Shown: positions 45,249-54,367, numbered from the stretch's first letter. The stretch: 64,000 nucleotides of DNA from Dyadobacter frigoris (GCF_005280585.1 NZ_SZVO01000013.1:124001-188000); one strand, 5' to 3'. The notes: generated by a model not told the origin, from the letters alone. Made by a program: numbers and translations.

Positions 45249-47089
45249 TGGCACGGCAGGTTAATACTTCCATAGAAATTGAAGGAGGAATCCAGATCAA
45301 ACGTCATTTGGGACTGACGATTGAACAAGACCTGTTCGACCATCACAGCTTTGAGCTTTTGGTACCTTTTGATCAGCTTGAAAAACAGGGAGAACATTTT
45401 TTCAGCCAGTCGCACCGTAATGTGATGGGCAAAAAAATTACCTTTTCTTTTAGTCCAAGGCTGGATCAGGAATCTCTTGATTTTACTTTTCAGGGGATTG
45501 TAACCGAAATCCGCCTGCGTAGTCTTAGTGATATGAGCAGCGCTTTTGTGCTCAAAGGTTTCAGTCCGACTATTGTTTTGGAAGATAGCGTGCAGCGGCG
45601 TTCCTTTTTGCGGGGAACCGTGCAGGATATTTTCAACAATATTTTGCAGCCTTACCCACAGAATTTGCTCAAAAAACAGCTTAACCCTGAAAACGGAGGA
45701 CGGCAAGTACCTTTTATTCAATACAATGAAAGCAATTTCAGATTTTTAAGCCGGGTTGCCGACCGCTGCTGTGAGTGGTTTTATTACAATGGAAAGGAAC
45801 TGGTTTTAGGTCGTGGAAATGATTCCAGCGAGGTGGATTTTCTGGTTGATGGTCTGCAAAACTTTGACGTTGCGCTGCTTCTTCATCCATCCAAATTCAA
45901 TTATCAAGGCTATAATTACACGAAACCAGAGGCTTTCACCGGAGAATCCAGCTCACAAAATGTAAGCGGGCTAACCTCACTCAGTGAATTTGCATTGCAG
46001 CAGTCGGATAACCTTTTTGCTCAAAGTGCGCTGCTGGAAGTTCCTGAAATTATTGTCGGACAAAGTGAAATAGATGAGCTGACCAAAATGGAACGCTCTG
46101 CACGTGTCACTTCTATGGTTGATTTCCGGGGAACCGGAGAGCTTCCAACGATGAGCGTCGGTACTGTTTTGGTTGTCAAAGGCCAGCGTCTGAATGAGCG
46201 GGGCGAAAAGTATGAAGAGAATTTTGGCAAATACCGGGTCGTGCATATTCGTCATGAAGTTAATACAGCTGGTAGTTACCAAAATTCATTTAAGGCAGTT
46301 CCTGAATCGGCTCAACATCCTCCCAACAATCCCAATGTGCACAATCCGCTGGGAGAAAATGAGCAGGCAGAAGTGATTGCCAATGACGATAAGGAGAAAT
46401 TGGGACGCATCAGGGTAAAATTTATGTGGGGCCAGGCCAGGCAACAAGACCAGGAATCGATCTGGATGCGCGTGGGAAGTATGCACAATGCACAAGGCAA
46501 GGGAATTAATTTTGTGCCGGAAGTTGGTGCAATGGTTATGATTGGTTATGAAGGAAATCTGGCAGAAAAACCTTTTGTAGTAACAACACTTTACCCAAAA
46601 CCAGACGATGACACGCATTATACAAACGACAATAATGACATGAAAGTGATGGGAACCCGCTCGGGCAATGTGATCATTTTCTCAGATAAAGACGGTGACG
46701 CCCAGTTGCAGATTACCAACATGAACAGTAAAGGTACGAATGTGATTTTCAGCTTTAAAGACGATGGTAAAATCCATCTGGAAGTAGAAAACGGGCTGAT
46801 CGAGATTAAATCAAAAGATCTGACAATAGAAGCCACCAATAATATTTCCATCAAAGCCGATCAAAAACTCGAATTGCAGGGAAATGAAATTTCGATCAAG
46901 GCAACCCAGGAATTGAAAGCAGAAAGTTCGGCCGGTGCCGAAATCAAGGCAGGTTCTGAACTAAAACTGGAAGGTACTGCCTCAGCCAAACTCAAAGCTG
47001 CTCAGGTAAGCATTGAAGCAGACGCTATGGCCGAAGTGAAGAGCAATGGCCCTGCAATGATCAAAGGAATGCCGGTTATGCTTAATTAA
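45248..47089 (+). CDS. tssI: T6SS spike protein VgrG/TssI
   Basis: A 613-residue trimeric spike. The gp27-like base (residues 1-350) includes FEQ-type strands and NESNFRFLSRVADRCCEWFYYNGKEL; the OB-fold follows (GENEQAEVIANDDKEKLGRIRVKFMWGQAR, IWMRVGSMHNAQGKGINFVPEVGAMVMIGYEGNLAEKPFVV). The C-terminus is a beta-prism repeat (LTIEATNNISIKADQKLELQGNEISIKA, ELKAESSAGAEIKAGSELKLEG), ending without any effector extension. It carries PAAR at its tip. Confidence 0.95.
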   Translation: MARQVNTSIEIEGGIQIKRHLGLTIEQDLFDHHSFELLVPFDQLEKQGEHFFSQSHRNVMGKKITFSFSPRLDQESLDFTFQGIVTEIRLRSLSDMSSAFVLKGFSPTIVLEDSVQRRSFLRGTVQDIFNNILQPYPQNLLKKQLNPENGGRQVPFIQYNESNFRFLSRVADRCCEWFYYNGKELVLGRGNDSSEVDFLVDGLQNFDVALLLHPSKFNYQGYNYTKPEAFTGESSSQNVSGLTSLSEFALQQSDNLFAQSALLEVPEIIVGQSEIDELTKMERSARVTSMVDFRGTGELPTMSVGTVLVVKGQRLNERGEKYEENFGKYRVVHIRHEVNTAGSYQNSFKAVPESAQHPPNNPNVHNPLGENEQAEVIANDDKEKLGRIRVKFMWGQARQQDQESIWMRVGSMHNAQGKGINFVPEVGAMVMIGYEGNLAEKPFVVTTLYPKPDDDTHYTNDNNDMKVMGTRSGNVIIFSDKDGDAQLQITNMNSKGTNVIFSFKDDGKIHLEVENGLIEIKSKDLTIEATNNISIKADQKLELQGNEISIKATQELKAESSAGAEIKAGSELKLEGTASAKLKAAQVSIEADAMAEVKSNGPAMIKGMPVMLN

Positions 47090-47137
47090 TAATATTTATA
47101 TCAAATCAGTTTTCCACTTTTTAAACACTTATCAATT

Positions 47138-47554
47138 ATGCCAGCTTCAAGTTTTGACGCGTATTTTACCTGGGATGGTGGTCCATCCGGCGACGGAATC
47201 GCCGTTATTTCATGCAACTATTCTTTATCCCAATCCATAGACGACAAGGGCCGTGTATCCTCAAAAGTGTATGGAGGAACCGTATTTATTCAGGTTGATT
47301 CATCCAGTGCGGATGATAGTAAGGGACTTTGGGAATGGATGGTGGATCCGGACGGGAAAAAGTCTTCTGCAAAGATCTCCTTTAAAAATGTTGACGAAGA
47401 ACAGACCCAGAAGGAGCTCGAACTCACCGATGTATACTGTGTGCAATACAGTGAGAGTTTTACGGAAACAGGTTCAATGCCGATGACGACAAGCCTGACT
47501 TTGTCTGCAAAAGAGATCAAATTGTTTGGTACACCGCATACCAACCGGTGGTAG
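47138..47554 (+). CDS. tssD: T6SS inner tube protein TssD/Hcp (canonical)
   Basis: A 138-residue protein closest to the usual Bacteroidota TssD: FDAYFTWDGG start, CNYSLSQSIDDKGRVSSKVYGGTVFIQVDSS, LWEWMVDPDGKKSSAKISFKNVD, YCVQYSESFTETGSMPMTTSLTLSAKEIKLFG. It builds the hexameric tube that is ejected and can carry small effectors in its lumen. It lies directly before the Tae4-like gene, a common effector position. Confidence 0.9.
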   Translation: MPASSFDAYFTWDGGPSGDGIAVISCNYSLSQSIDDKGRVSSKVYGGTVFIQVDSSSADDSKGLWEWMVDPDGKKSSAKISFKNVDEEQTQKELELTDVYCVQYSESFTETGSMPMTTSLTLSAKEIKLFGTPHTNRW

Positions 47555-47665
47555 AAGCCATCCTTTATTTTAAGAAGGGGCGTTTCCTTCAGCATTGCTC
47601 AGGGCGCCCTAAATTTTACCTTATTACGGATCAACGTTTTACCGATTATTTAAAAAGGAAAAATT

Positions 47666-48193
47666 ATGATTTTTTGTGATTTCCAAACGCTTTTCAATAA
47701 TCATCCATATCATACGATTCAATATGCAGGAATGGGTGGACAAATTGAAAAGTATATTGATACAAAGGTGGAGACCTGCACCATTGAGCTTAGCTACGCC
47801 ATGAACCGTTCAGGTTTGAATATCCCGGATGATCTGCCTTATTCTCCGATTGTTGCCGGAGGTAGAGTTCGCAGCATGAAAGATGAAAGGGGGGATAATT
47901 ATATTTATAGCGTTGTCGATATGAAAGCGTATCTGGACAAAACTTACCCGTTAACTCAAAATTACCGCGCAGGCAGCCGTGCCGGATTTGTAAAACAGCT
48001 TGGATCAAGAAAAGGAATCCTCGCCTTGGGTTACCGGCACATCTCCCTTTGGGACGGCAAACATTATGTGCATGAAACCGATTTTTTTGATTTATGGAGC
48101 GGCGAGCATGCTGTCAGCACTGCACTCAGAGGGGTTTTCTTTTGGGAAATTGCATCATTGTCCAGCGTGTTCGACGATGCTCTTGGTCAGTAA
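47666..48193 (+). CDS. Tae4-like T6SS peptidoglycan amidase effector
   Basis: A 175-residue NlpC/P60-type D,L-amidase resembling Tae4, which cuts the D-Glu to mDAP bond of peptide stems. The Cys nucleophile is Cys38 in ETCTIELSYAMNRSG (Tae4 has CPIRMSYVLNATG there), the region GDNYIYSVVDMKAYLD matches the FYIYRVNDMIDYL of Tae4, and His125 is in GYRHISLWDGKHY (GHVTLWNG in Tae4); Asp139 may complete the triad. It has no signal peptide, as expected of an injected toxin. No Tai4-like immunity gene is next to it: the convergent neighbour is tssN. Confidence 0.85.
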   Translation: MIFCDFQTLFNNHPYHTIQYAGMGGQIEKYIDTKVETCTIELSYAMNRSGLNIPDDLPYSPIVAGGRVRSMKDERGDNYIYSVVDMKAYLDKTYPLTQNYRAGSRAGFVKQLGSRKGILALGYRHISLWDGKHYVHETDFFDLWSGEHAVSTALRGVFFWEIASLSSVFDDALGQ

Positions 48194-48200
48194 TCCAAAA

Positions 48201-48968
48201 TTATTCTCTAACGGCGACAATGGTTTCATTATCAACAATTCCATTAGCCTGGAAAGTAAGATCCGGATCCATATAAGCGTGCCTTTTATACCAGGGCGAT
48301 TTTTTATAGAAAAGCCATCCATAAGGAACACCTTCGGATGTCAGGAATTCGACAGGACTGGCAGGATTCCGATCGTTGTAATCATTTAGAAAGATAAAAA
48401 ACAGTTCACCGAAAAGCATTGCATTGGGAGCTTTGGCGCGAAAGTTAGTAAAGCCAGTTTCGTTCGCCTTTTTGGTAAATTCAAATTGTATAACCAAAAC
48501 CCTCGAAAGATCCAGAAGATCCATATCAGGCAACGGCTGCCCCATTGGATAATACCATTTTTTATATTCTTTTAAAGGAATCATCAGGTAAGTCTGATAA
48601 ACCTTTGCCACAAAAACAGGAAAAAGAAAACCAACCAAGGCCGTAGCCATGCCAATGCCCACTGAAAGCGCGTCACTGATTTTATAATAAAGAAGCACAA
48701 TCAGAAGGGCGGCTATAAGACTTAACAGCATCGTAAAACCCAGCGCTTTGATTGAACCGTTCAAAAAAAGAGTACTGAACCAATGAGATAAAAGGTAAAT
48801 ATGCAGAATCCCCAATACCAGAAAAGTAAACATAGCCCCCGGATAGGCGACATGATAATCCGTTATCCAAAAAGCAAATGAACCTACACATACCAGCAGC
48901 AAAATCGCGATAAAGGCATACAAAAGTTGAAGACGTTGCGAGGAAGTTTTGGGCAAAGGCAATTTCAT
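48201..48968 (-). CDS. tssN: T6SSiii membrane-complex protein TssN
   Basis: A 255-residue inner-membrane protein with five or six helices in the first 130 residues (LQLLYAFIAILLLVCVGSF, AMFTFLVLGILHIYLLS, IKALGFTMLLSLIAALLIVLLY, ATALVGFLFPVFVAKVYQTYL) and a cytoplasmic C-terminal domain (DMDLLDLSRVLVIQFEFTKK, AMLFGELFFIFLNDYNDRNP) typical of TssN. In Bacteroidota this protein links the envelope complex to the baseplate. It is the only T6SS gene here on the minus strand, 7 bases from the end of the amidase gene and divergent from tssEFG. Confidence 0.8.
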   Translation of the reverse strand: MKLPLPKTSSQRLQLLYAFIAILLLVCVGSFAFWITDYHVAYPGAMFTFLVLGILHIYLLSHWFSTLFLNGSIKALGFTMLLSLIAALLIVLLYYKISDALSVGIGMATALVGFLFPVFVAKVYQTYLMIPLKEYKKWYYPMGQPLPDMDLLDLSRVLVIQFEFTKKANETGFTNFRAKAPNAMLFGELFFIFLNDYNDRNPASPVEFLTSEGVPYGWLFYKKSPWYKRHAYMDPDLTFQANGIVDNETIVAVRE

Positions 48969-49047
48969 AAGTAACGCGGGTTGATCTGTTTAACAAAAAT
49001 AAGAGAGACTTTCATTAATGCAACCACATTGTTATTAAACGAAGCGA

Positions 49048-49476
49048 ATGGAACAACAAAATTACGCACTGCCACTGGCATTAGACTGTGTGGTCGTAGG
49101 GCAGATGCTTGCAAAATGTCCTGATCGGGAAGCTATTCATCAGCATCTTTATCTTCTGATGGTTACTCATTTTGATGAAACACGTTTCGATGAAAATTAT
49201 GGCTGTGCCTTATGGGAACATGATTTTTCAATGCTTTCACAAATCAAATGGAAGGATTTGATAAGAGAATCGCTGGAAGTTGCTATTTCCAGGTTCGAGC
49301 GGCGGCTTATGCAGACGAAAGTCCGGGTGGAAATTGAAGAGCTTGAAGTCATGTCCAAAAATAATAATTATATACGAAAAAGAATTGGTGTGGAAGTTAA
49401 GGCAGTCATCAGAAGAACCAACGAACCCTTCATATTCTTTGAACGCATATTTATTTCACCCATGTCCATCGATTAG
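49048..49476 (+). CDS. tssE: T6SS baseplate protein TssE (gp25-like)
   Basis: A 142-residue gp25/GPW-family protein that starts sheath assembly on the baseplate. Motifs include HFDETRFDENYGCALWEHDFSML (the EHD-like segment of family gp25) and ESLEVAISRFERRLMQTKVRVEIEELEV. It opens the tssEFG operon; tssF begins 2 bases after its stop. Confidence 0.88.
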   Translation: MEQQNYALPLALDCVVVGQMLAKCPDREAIHQHLYLLMVTHFDETRFDENYGCALWEHDFSMLSQIKWKDLIRESLEVAISRFERRLMQTKVRVEIEELEVMSKNNNYIRKRIGVEVKAVIRRTNEPFIFFERIFISPMSID

Positions 49477-49478
49477 CC

Positions 49479-51260
49479 ATGTATTCCGATTCATATTACA
49501 ACAAGGAAAATATATCCCAAAGGATTTTGAAACGCTCAGCCGAACTTTGGGGATATGACGAAACAAATCTGGATCAATTTGATCCGCTGGTAAAATTGCT
49601 TATTGAAGGATGCGCGGTAGAATTTGAAAAAGTCGGTCAGGAAATAAAAGGGACCGAACTAAGGCTGATGAGCCGGCTGGCGGAAATACTTTGCCCACAA
49701 ATTCAGCGAAGCCCAAAGCCAGCCCTTGCCATCGCGCAGACCCGCGCGGTTGAAGCCAAAGGCTGGGTGGATCAGGAGAGTCAACTTGTTTGCAGGCGAA
49801 CCATTGTGAGAAAAGGAGAATCAGCAGAAGTGTTTTTTTCTCCCGTCGGGAAACATTCCATCGTCAATGCGGCGGTCGCTTTTTATGCTTCGTCGGCAGG
49901 ACTTTATTCATTAGAAAAAGGATCCCGTAATTTACTGTCGTCAGCTTTGCTGCAAAAAGGTGGTGAACAGTCCGTTTGGATTGGAATTGATATGGATCCG
50001 GCGATTGATTCCTTTGAGGGCTTCCGGTTTTATATAGACTGGCCCGCAGATTCTTCTCAGGCACTTTACCGGGAATTCCTGCCTTTCACAACCTGGGAAT
50101 CCGGGCAGCAAAGGTTGCATTTCGAAGCAGGCCTGAAGACAGAAACCGGGCAAGACGAAATAACCTTGATTGGAATGACGAATCATTTCATCAACATTAC
50201 CAGTAATGAAACCTGGGGAAAAGATACAATGGAGCTACTTCCCTACCCTCTGGAATTTGAAGATTTATTTGACAGAAGATCTTTGCAGGCATTCAAAAAA
50301 CCATTAGTCTGGCTGAAAGTTAAATGGCCGGCCGCTTTTCCAACCGCAGGATTTGAGAATATAAAAATCGCGTTAAATGCTTTTCCGGTAAGTAATAAAC
50401 AGCTCCATAAGCTAACCTACCGATTGCAGTCAGGCATCAATGGAATTGCACTCCCTTCAAGTGAAGCATTTTTTGGCATTAATACAATAATAAACCAAAA
50501 AAACCAGCACTATACCGCCTCTGATAAAAGTGACAGCTCTTCCAGTAATTCTTACACCCTGAGACAACAGGGTGTTGGCCGCTTTGATCAAAGAAATGCG
50601 AAGGCTTTTCTTTACCAGCTCATGGAACTTCTACGGGATGAGGTCACCGCTTTTAATGCGATTGGTGAAGATTACCTGGCTTCCATACTAAGAGAAATTT
50701 CCCAAAACATGGCCAGAATCGAGCAGAAACTTGGCGTAAAAAGAGCGAACGAAACCTCTTCACAACCTTTTCTGGTTATTAAAGCCGATAAGGAGCCGGA
50801 TCATTTATACATTTCTTACTGGACAACCTCAGCAGAACTTGCCAATGGATTACCAGCCGGCTCCAGGCTTCAATCTTATTCGGGCTCAACTTTAAACAAC
50901 GCCGAAACTTTGCTTTTGACAAATTCATTTGACGGAAAACCGGCACCGGAAGAGACTGAATATGTGAGCGAATTGCGGAAAAATATTATTACTTCCGGCC
51001 GTTTAATTACCGCCGAAGATATCCGTGCCTACTGTACAGCCGAACTGGGAAATAAAATCAGAAAAATTAATATACGTCCGCATTTTATCAAAGGAAATCT
51101 TCCCGGACAAGGTTTTGTAAGATGCGTTCATATTCAGCTTACACCTTCGGGCACTTTGCCCAATCATTATGACTGGGTTCAAACATGTGATTTATTAAAA
51201 TCAAAAATGGAAAAACTATCAACAGGTATGTATCCAATTGATATAATAACAGTGAAATGA
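49479..51260 (+). CDS. tssF: T6SS baseplate protein TssF
   Basis: A 593-residue wedge protein. N-terminus MYSDSYYNKENISQRILKRSAELWG, then VKLLIEGCAVEFEKVGQEIKGTELRLMSRLAEILCPQIQRSPKPALAIAQ, and the late segment TEYVSELRKNIITSGRLITAEDIRAYCTAELG match the TssF family. Length is typical (570-620). It assembles with TssG and TssE. The ATG of tssG overlaps its TGA stop (ATGA), so the two are coupled. Confidence 0.92.
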   Translation: MYSDSYYNKENISQRILKRSAELWGYDETNLDQFDPLVKLLIEGCAVEFEKVGQEIKGTELRLMSRLAEILCPQIQRSPKPALAIAQTRAVEAKGWVDQESQLVCRRTIVRKGESAEVFFSPVGKHSIVNAAVAFYASSAGLYSLEKGSRNLLSSALLQKGGEQSVWIGIDMDPAIDSFEGFRFYIDWPADSSQALYREFLPFTTWESGQQRLHFEAGLKTETGQDEITLIGMTNHFINITSNETWGKDTMELLPYPLEFEDLFDRRSLQAFKKPLVWLKVKWPAAFPTAGFENIKIALNAFPVSNKQLHKLTYRLQSGINGIALPSSEAFFGINTIINQKNQHYTASDKSDSSSSNSYTLRQQGVGRFDQRNAKAFLYQLMELLRDEVTAFNAIGEDYLASILREISQNMARIEQKLGVKRANETSSQPFLVIKADKEPDHLYISYWTTSAELANGLPAGSRLQSYSGSTLNNAETLLLTNSFDGKPAPEETEYVSELRKNIITSGRLITAEDIRAYCTAELGNKIRKINIRPHFIKGNLPGQGFVRCVHIQLTPSGTLPNHYDWVQTCDLLKSKMEKLSTGMYPIDIITVK

Positions 51261-52183
51261 TGGAAAACGGGCATAACATATTTTTGGAGCATTCGAGTGA
51301 TTTAAAAGCCGAATTTTTGGCTGCGTCATTTCTTGAAACAGGCTTTTCCCCCGGGCAAATTACGTTCCGCCCGCTTGGACCATTCAAAAGACGAAGCCAC
51401 AGTGATATTGAAGTTATAGTCGAAAAGGAAATAGGTAATTTCAAAGGGCCGGTTATTGAATCAAACCGGAGCGGGATTTACGACTATCTGCCCGAGCAGC
51501 TTTTTCATTTATCTTCTTCAAAATCAGGAAAAAGTTTGAAGAACAAAATTGATAATATTCGTGCGGAGCGTGAAAAAGAACAGAAAACACGCTTGTTTTT
51601 TCTTCCATTGGAACAAGAGTTTTTCTTCAGCAAAGTACATACAGAGCAAATTGAACAAAGTGCCAGTTCACTGGATCCGGAGTCTGCATTATTTGAAGAA
51701 TTACGCTGCTTCTGGCAAATTCCTGGTTTTGTTTCTGATGCTACATTTATGCATCTTCTACCGATGCTTCCGCAAATATCAGAATGCAGGGCAGATTTCC
51801 TGAAATCTGAAAGTATTTTATCCGGAATTCTGAATGTTTCTGTCGGCATTGAAAATGAATACGGAAATAATCTCTCAATGATGCAAGGTGCTGAAATCGG
51901 TGCCGCACGTTTAGGTGCTGACCTGCTTTTAGGCGGAGCATTGGATTCGTGTTTACCAGAAATTCAAATAAACATCTCCTTCAAAAACACGGATGAGCTC
52001 GAAAAGTGCTTTTGCGATCCGGACTTCGATAATCTGGTCAACTGGCTTCTGGGCTGGCTTCTTCCCGTTGAGTACGATTATAAAATAAACTTATCAGCCC
52101 CGTGTGATACGATGTATTTGTTTCCTGAAACTGATTCAAATGTACTGCCCAGACTTGGCTACACTACGTTACTCACGATTTAG
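51257..52183 (+). CDS. tssG: T6SS baseplate protein TssG
   Basis: A 308-residue baseplate protein downstream of and coupled to tssF. The N-terminus LKAEFLAASFLETGFSPGQITFRPLGPFKRR and the C-terminal LVNWLLGWLLPVEYDYKINLS and FPETDSNVLPRLGYTTLL fit TssG of Bacteroidota, which is shorter and more divergent than in Pseudomonadota. It is the last gene of the T6SS locus; no terminator hairpin was identified right after it. Confidence 0.85.
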   Translation: MMENGHNIFLEHSSDLKAEFLAASFLETGFSPGQITFRPLGPFKRRSHSDIEVIVEKEIGNFKGPVIESNRSGIYDYLPEQLFHLSSSKSGKSLKNKIDNIRAEREKEQKTRLFFLPLEQEFFFSKVHTEQIEQSASSLDPESALFEELRCFWQIPGFVSDATFMHLLPMLPQISECRADFLKSESILSGILNVSVGIENEYGNNLSMMQGAEIGAARLGADLLLGGALDSCLPEIQINISFKNTDELEKCFCDPDFDNLVNWLLGWLLPVEYDYKINLSAPCDTMYLFPETDSNVLPRLGYTTLLTI

Positions 52184-52652
52184 GCTCAAATAACATCTGA
52201 CCAGATCCGATGCATTGAGGGTTAAATATTGTAAAAGCTTCACACATTCTTCATTAAAATACCAACACCTAAAATGATGTCAAATATATTATTGAGTGTG
52301 TATCAAGCTATATTATTGTAAATTATTTAAAAAAATATCCCTCTTCAATAATCTCAGACTGAGCTATTTGAACTATCCTGTCAAAATGTTTAAAAAAATA
52401 ATTATCCATCAAATTTGGATTGGATATTTAAAATAGTACTTTTGCACCACGATACTAGTGAACAGCACGACAAAATGTGAAACACAAAATATCCGGTTAC
52501 TAATTGATCGAAATTTTGATTAATACCGATAAGGAGATTTTAGAGATAAAAGCATTCCAGCGGAGTAATAGCAGAGAAAGCAGTTGGCAGTTTAACTTTT
52601 TCTAATATGACAAAATTCATATCATGAAAATTGTCGACTTAACAGCCAAAAC
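52184..52652 (+). promoter_or_regulatory. Region with tRNA-type promoter upstream of tRNA-Lys
   Basis: No gene is seen in these 469 bases. A textbook promoter, TTTG (52414-52417), 19 bp, TACTTTTG (52437-52444), continues into GCACCACGATA as in the tRNA-Thr leaders. It is, however, about 210 bases before the tRNA-Lys, much farther than at the other tRNA units, suggesting that a tRNA or leader segment was lost or DNA was inserted between. Confidence 0.6.
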
Positions 52653-52725
52653 GATTCCGTAGCTCAGCTGGTAGAGCAATACACTTTTAATGTATGGGTC
52701 CTGGGTTCGAATCCCAGCGGGATCA
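52653..52725 (+). tRNA. tRNA-Lys (anticodon TTT), copy 3, probable attachment site
   Basis: All 73 bases are identical to the copies at 20512 and 20794. A tyrosine recombinase starts 248 bases downstream in the same direction, the usual arrangement for an element integrated in a tRNA 3' end. No repeated 3' end was found farther right in this window. Confidence 0.97.
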
Positions 52726-52728
52726 CTG

Positions 52729-52754
52729 AAAGCGCCTCAAACGGCGCTTTTTTT
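52729..52754 (+). terminator. Terminator of tRNA-Lys copy 3
   Basis: AAAGCGCC and GGCGCTTT pair around TCAAAC, then TTTT. It directly follows the tRNA. Confidence 0.85.
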
Positions 52755-52973
52755 GTATATAATGATTTAATAATCAGTCATTTTTACAAAAAAGTAGTTC
52801 ATTCTGAATCAAAGTAAATCAAGGTATTCGGTTACCTATTCAGTTACCATTTGAAATCCCTAAATTAGGTAACCGATTTTCCGATAAAGACTTGTGTGAG
52901 AAGATGTTTTGGAAATCAATGTGTCAATCCGGTAGAACGGAAAAAACTTTTGACCACTTAAACAATGTGAAGA

Positions 52974-54269
52974 ATGAAAAGCAATCAGAAACTCTCAATC
53001 CTGTTTTGGCTGTTTAAAGCCAAAGCTTCCAGGGATGGCAAGGCTCCTATTTATGCTAGAATCACCATTGAAGGTATCAATGAAGAAATTTCACTGGGCC
53101 GAAAAACCTTGCCTAAGTTTTGGGACAACAAAATTAAGCTTGTGACAGAGGGAAGCAGTGAAGCCAGAATCACCAACCAAAAGATTGGGAAACTTAAAAC
53201 GGATCTGGAAAGTCATTTTATGCTCCTGCAATCTCAGCAAGGCCATATCACCCCTACGATGCTCAAAAACGCTTATTTGGGCCTGCCGATAATTAGCCAG
53301 AGAAAAACATCAGGGAGCACCACTCAAAACACCATAAAGACAATTTTAGAAGCGTTTGATCGCTTTATTCAAACTTTTGATCAAAAGGTAAAAAAGAATT
53401 TGAGATCTGAGGGTACTTTACGCCATTGGCGATCGACCAGAAAGAAGGTTTCACAATACATTAAGCATCAATATGGCCGGAAAGACCTTGACTTAAGAGA
53501 GATCAGATACTCCTTTGCGGATTCATTTTATAATTACCTGACACTGGAAGTTGAAGATCCACTGGCAGAGCCGACTGCAAAAAAGCATATCAAAAAAACA
53601 AAGCAAATTTTAGGAGGCTGTGTAAACCAGGAACTAATCAGCGCAAATCCGATCAGTTCTTTTGTATGCGGTGCTGATGAAACAGATATTCCACCACTCG
53701 AACTTTACGAAGTGGAAACTATCTACAAAAAAGAAAATTTGGTTGAAAGACTTGAAGAAGTACGTGATGTCTATATATTTCAATGCTTTACCGGCTTTGC
53801 CTATCAGGATCTTTTTGATTTGAAAAGTGAGAATATAGTCAGAGTAGGTAAAAACGCCGAAAGATGGCTCATTAAAGATCGTGGCAAAACAGGTGTGTCT
53901 GAAATGGTGCCAATTTTGCCTGTTGTGGAAGAGATACTTGAAAAGTACAAAGGTCATCCATGTTGCAAAATCAATGGCAAATTACTTCCTGTCAACAGCA
54001 ATGCACATTACAACGGCTATTTAAAGGAGTTGGCCATCATCTGTAATGTCGCCCGCGAGCTGAATACGCACTTAGCCAGACATACTTTTGCTGACATTAT
54101 GCTTAATAGCGGTGTGCCACTCGAGGATGTAAGCAAAATGCTCGGGCACAAATCCATCCGTACTACACAGCGCTATGCCAAGGTACGTAAGCCAAGGATC
54201 AGTCAAAACATGGAAAAGGTAAAATCTCTACTATTTACCAGTGAAGGAAAACTGAGAAGTGTCAGCTAG
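52974..54269 (+). CDS. Tyrosine recombinase/integrase
   Basis: A 431-residue phage-type integrase of the Bacteroidota kind with an N-terminal arm-DNA-binding domain (LSILFWLFKAKASRDGKAPIYARITIEG), a SAM-like core-binding domain (residues 110-230) and the catalytic domain. In the latter the first Arg position reads CFTGFAYQDLFDL, as in many Bacteroidota integrases; HLARHTFADIMLNSGVPLEDVSKMLGHKSIRTTQRYAK gives His, Arg, His and the nucleophilic Tyr. It is full length and apparently functional. Adjacent to tRNA-Lys, it likely mobilised the segment to its right. Confidence 0.93.
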   Translation: MKSNQKLSILFWLFKAKASRDGKAPIYARITIEGINEEISLGRKTLPKFWDNKIKLVTEGSSEARITNQKIGKLKTDLESHFMLLQSQQGHITPTMLKNAYLGLPIISQRKTSGSTTQNTIKTILEAFDRFIQTFDQKVKKNLRSEGTLRHWRSTRKKVSQYIKHQYGRKDLDLREIRYSFADSFYNYLTLEVEDPLAEPTAKKHIKKTKQILGGCVNQELISANPISSFVCGADETDIPPLELYEVETIYKKENLVERLEEVRDVYIFQCFTGFAYQDLFDLKSENIVRVGKNAERWLIKDRGKTGVSEMVPILPVVEEILEKYKGHPCCKINGKLLPVNSNAHYNGYLKELAIICNVARELNTHLARHTFADIMLNSGVPLEDVSKMLGHKSIRTTQRYAKVRKPRISQNMEKVKSLLFTSEGKLRSVS

Positions 54270-54286
54270 TTCATATTTAAAAAAAT

Positions 54287-54329
54287 AAAAAAACGCCACT
54301 AAGTAAAATCACACTTAGTGGCGTTTTTT
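54287..54329. terminator. Bidirectional terminator after the integrase
   Basis: AAAAAACGCCACTAAGT and ACTTAGTGGCGTTTTTT form a 17-bp stem with a short loop. It serves the integrase and the convergent small minus-strand gene. Confidence 0.88.
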
Positions 54330-54367
54330 CAGGAAAGCTGTTTCATTTTTGCCCTTAACTACTCCTC

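Noticed and set aside
29681-52183. Interpretation as an extracellular contractile injection system or prophage tail
   Set aside because: TssK, TssF/G, ClpV, PAAR, TssN and TssO-type proteins are T6SS features; no lysis, capsid, tape-measure or AAA+ eCIS ATPase genes were seen.
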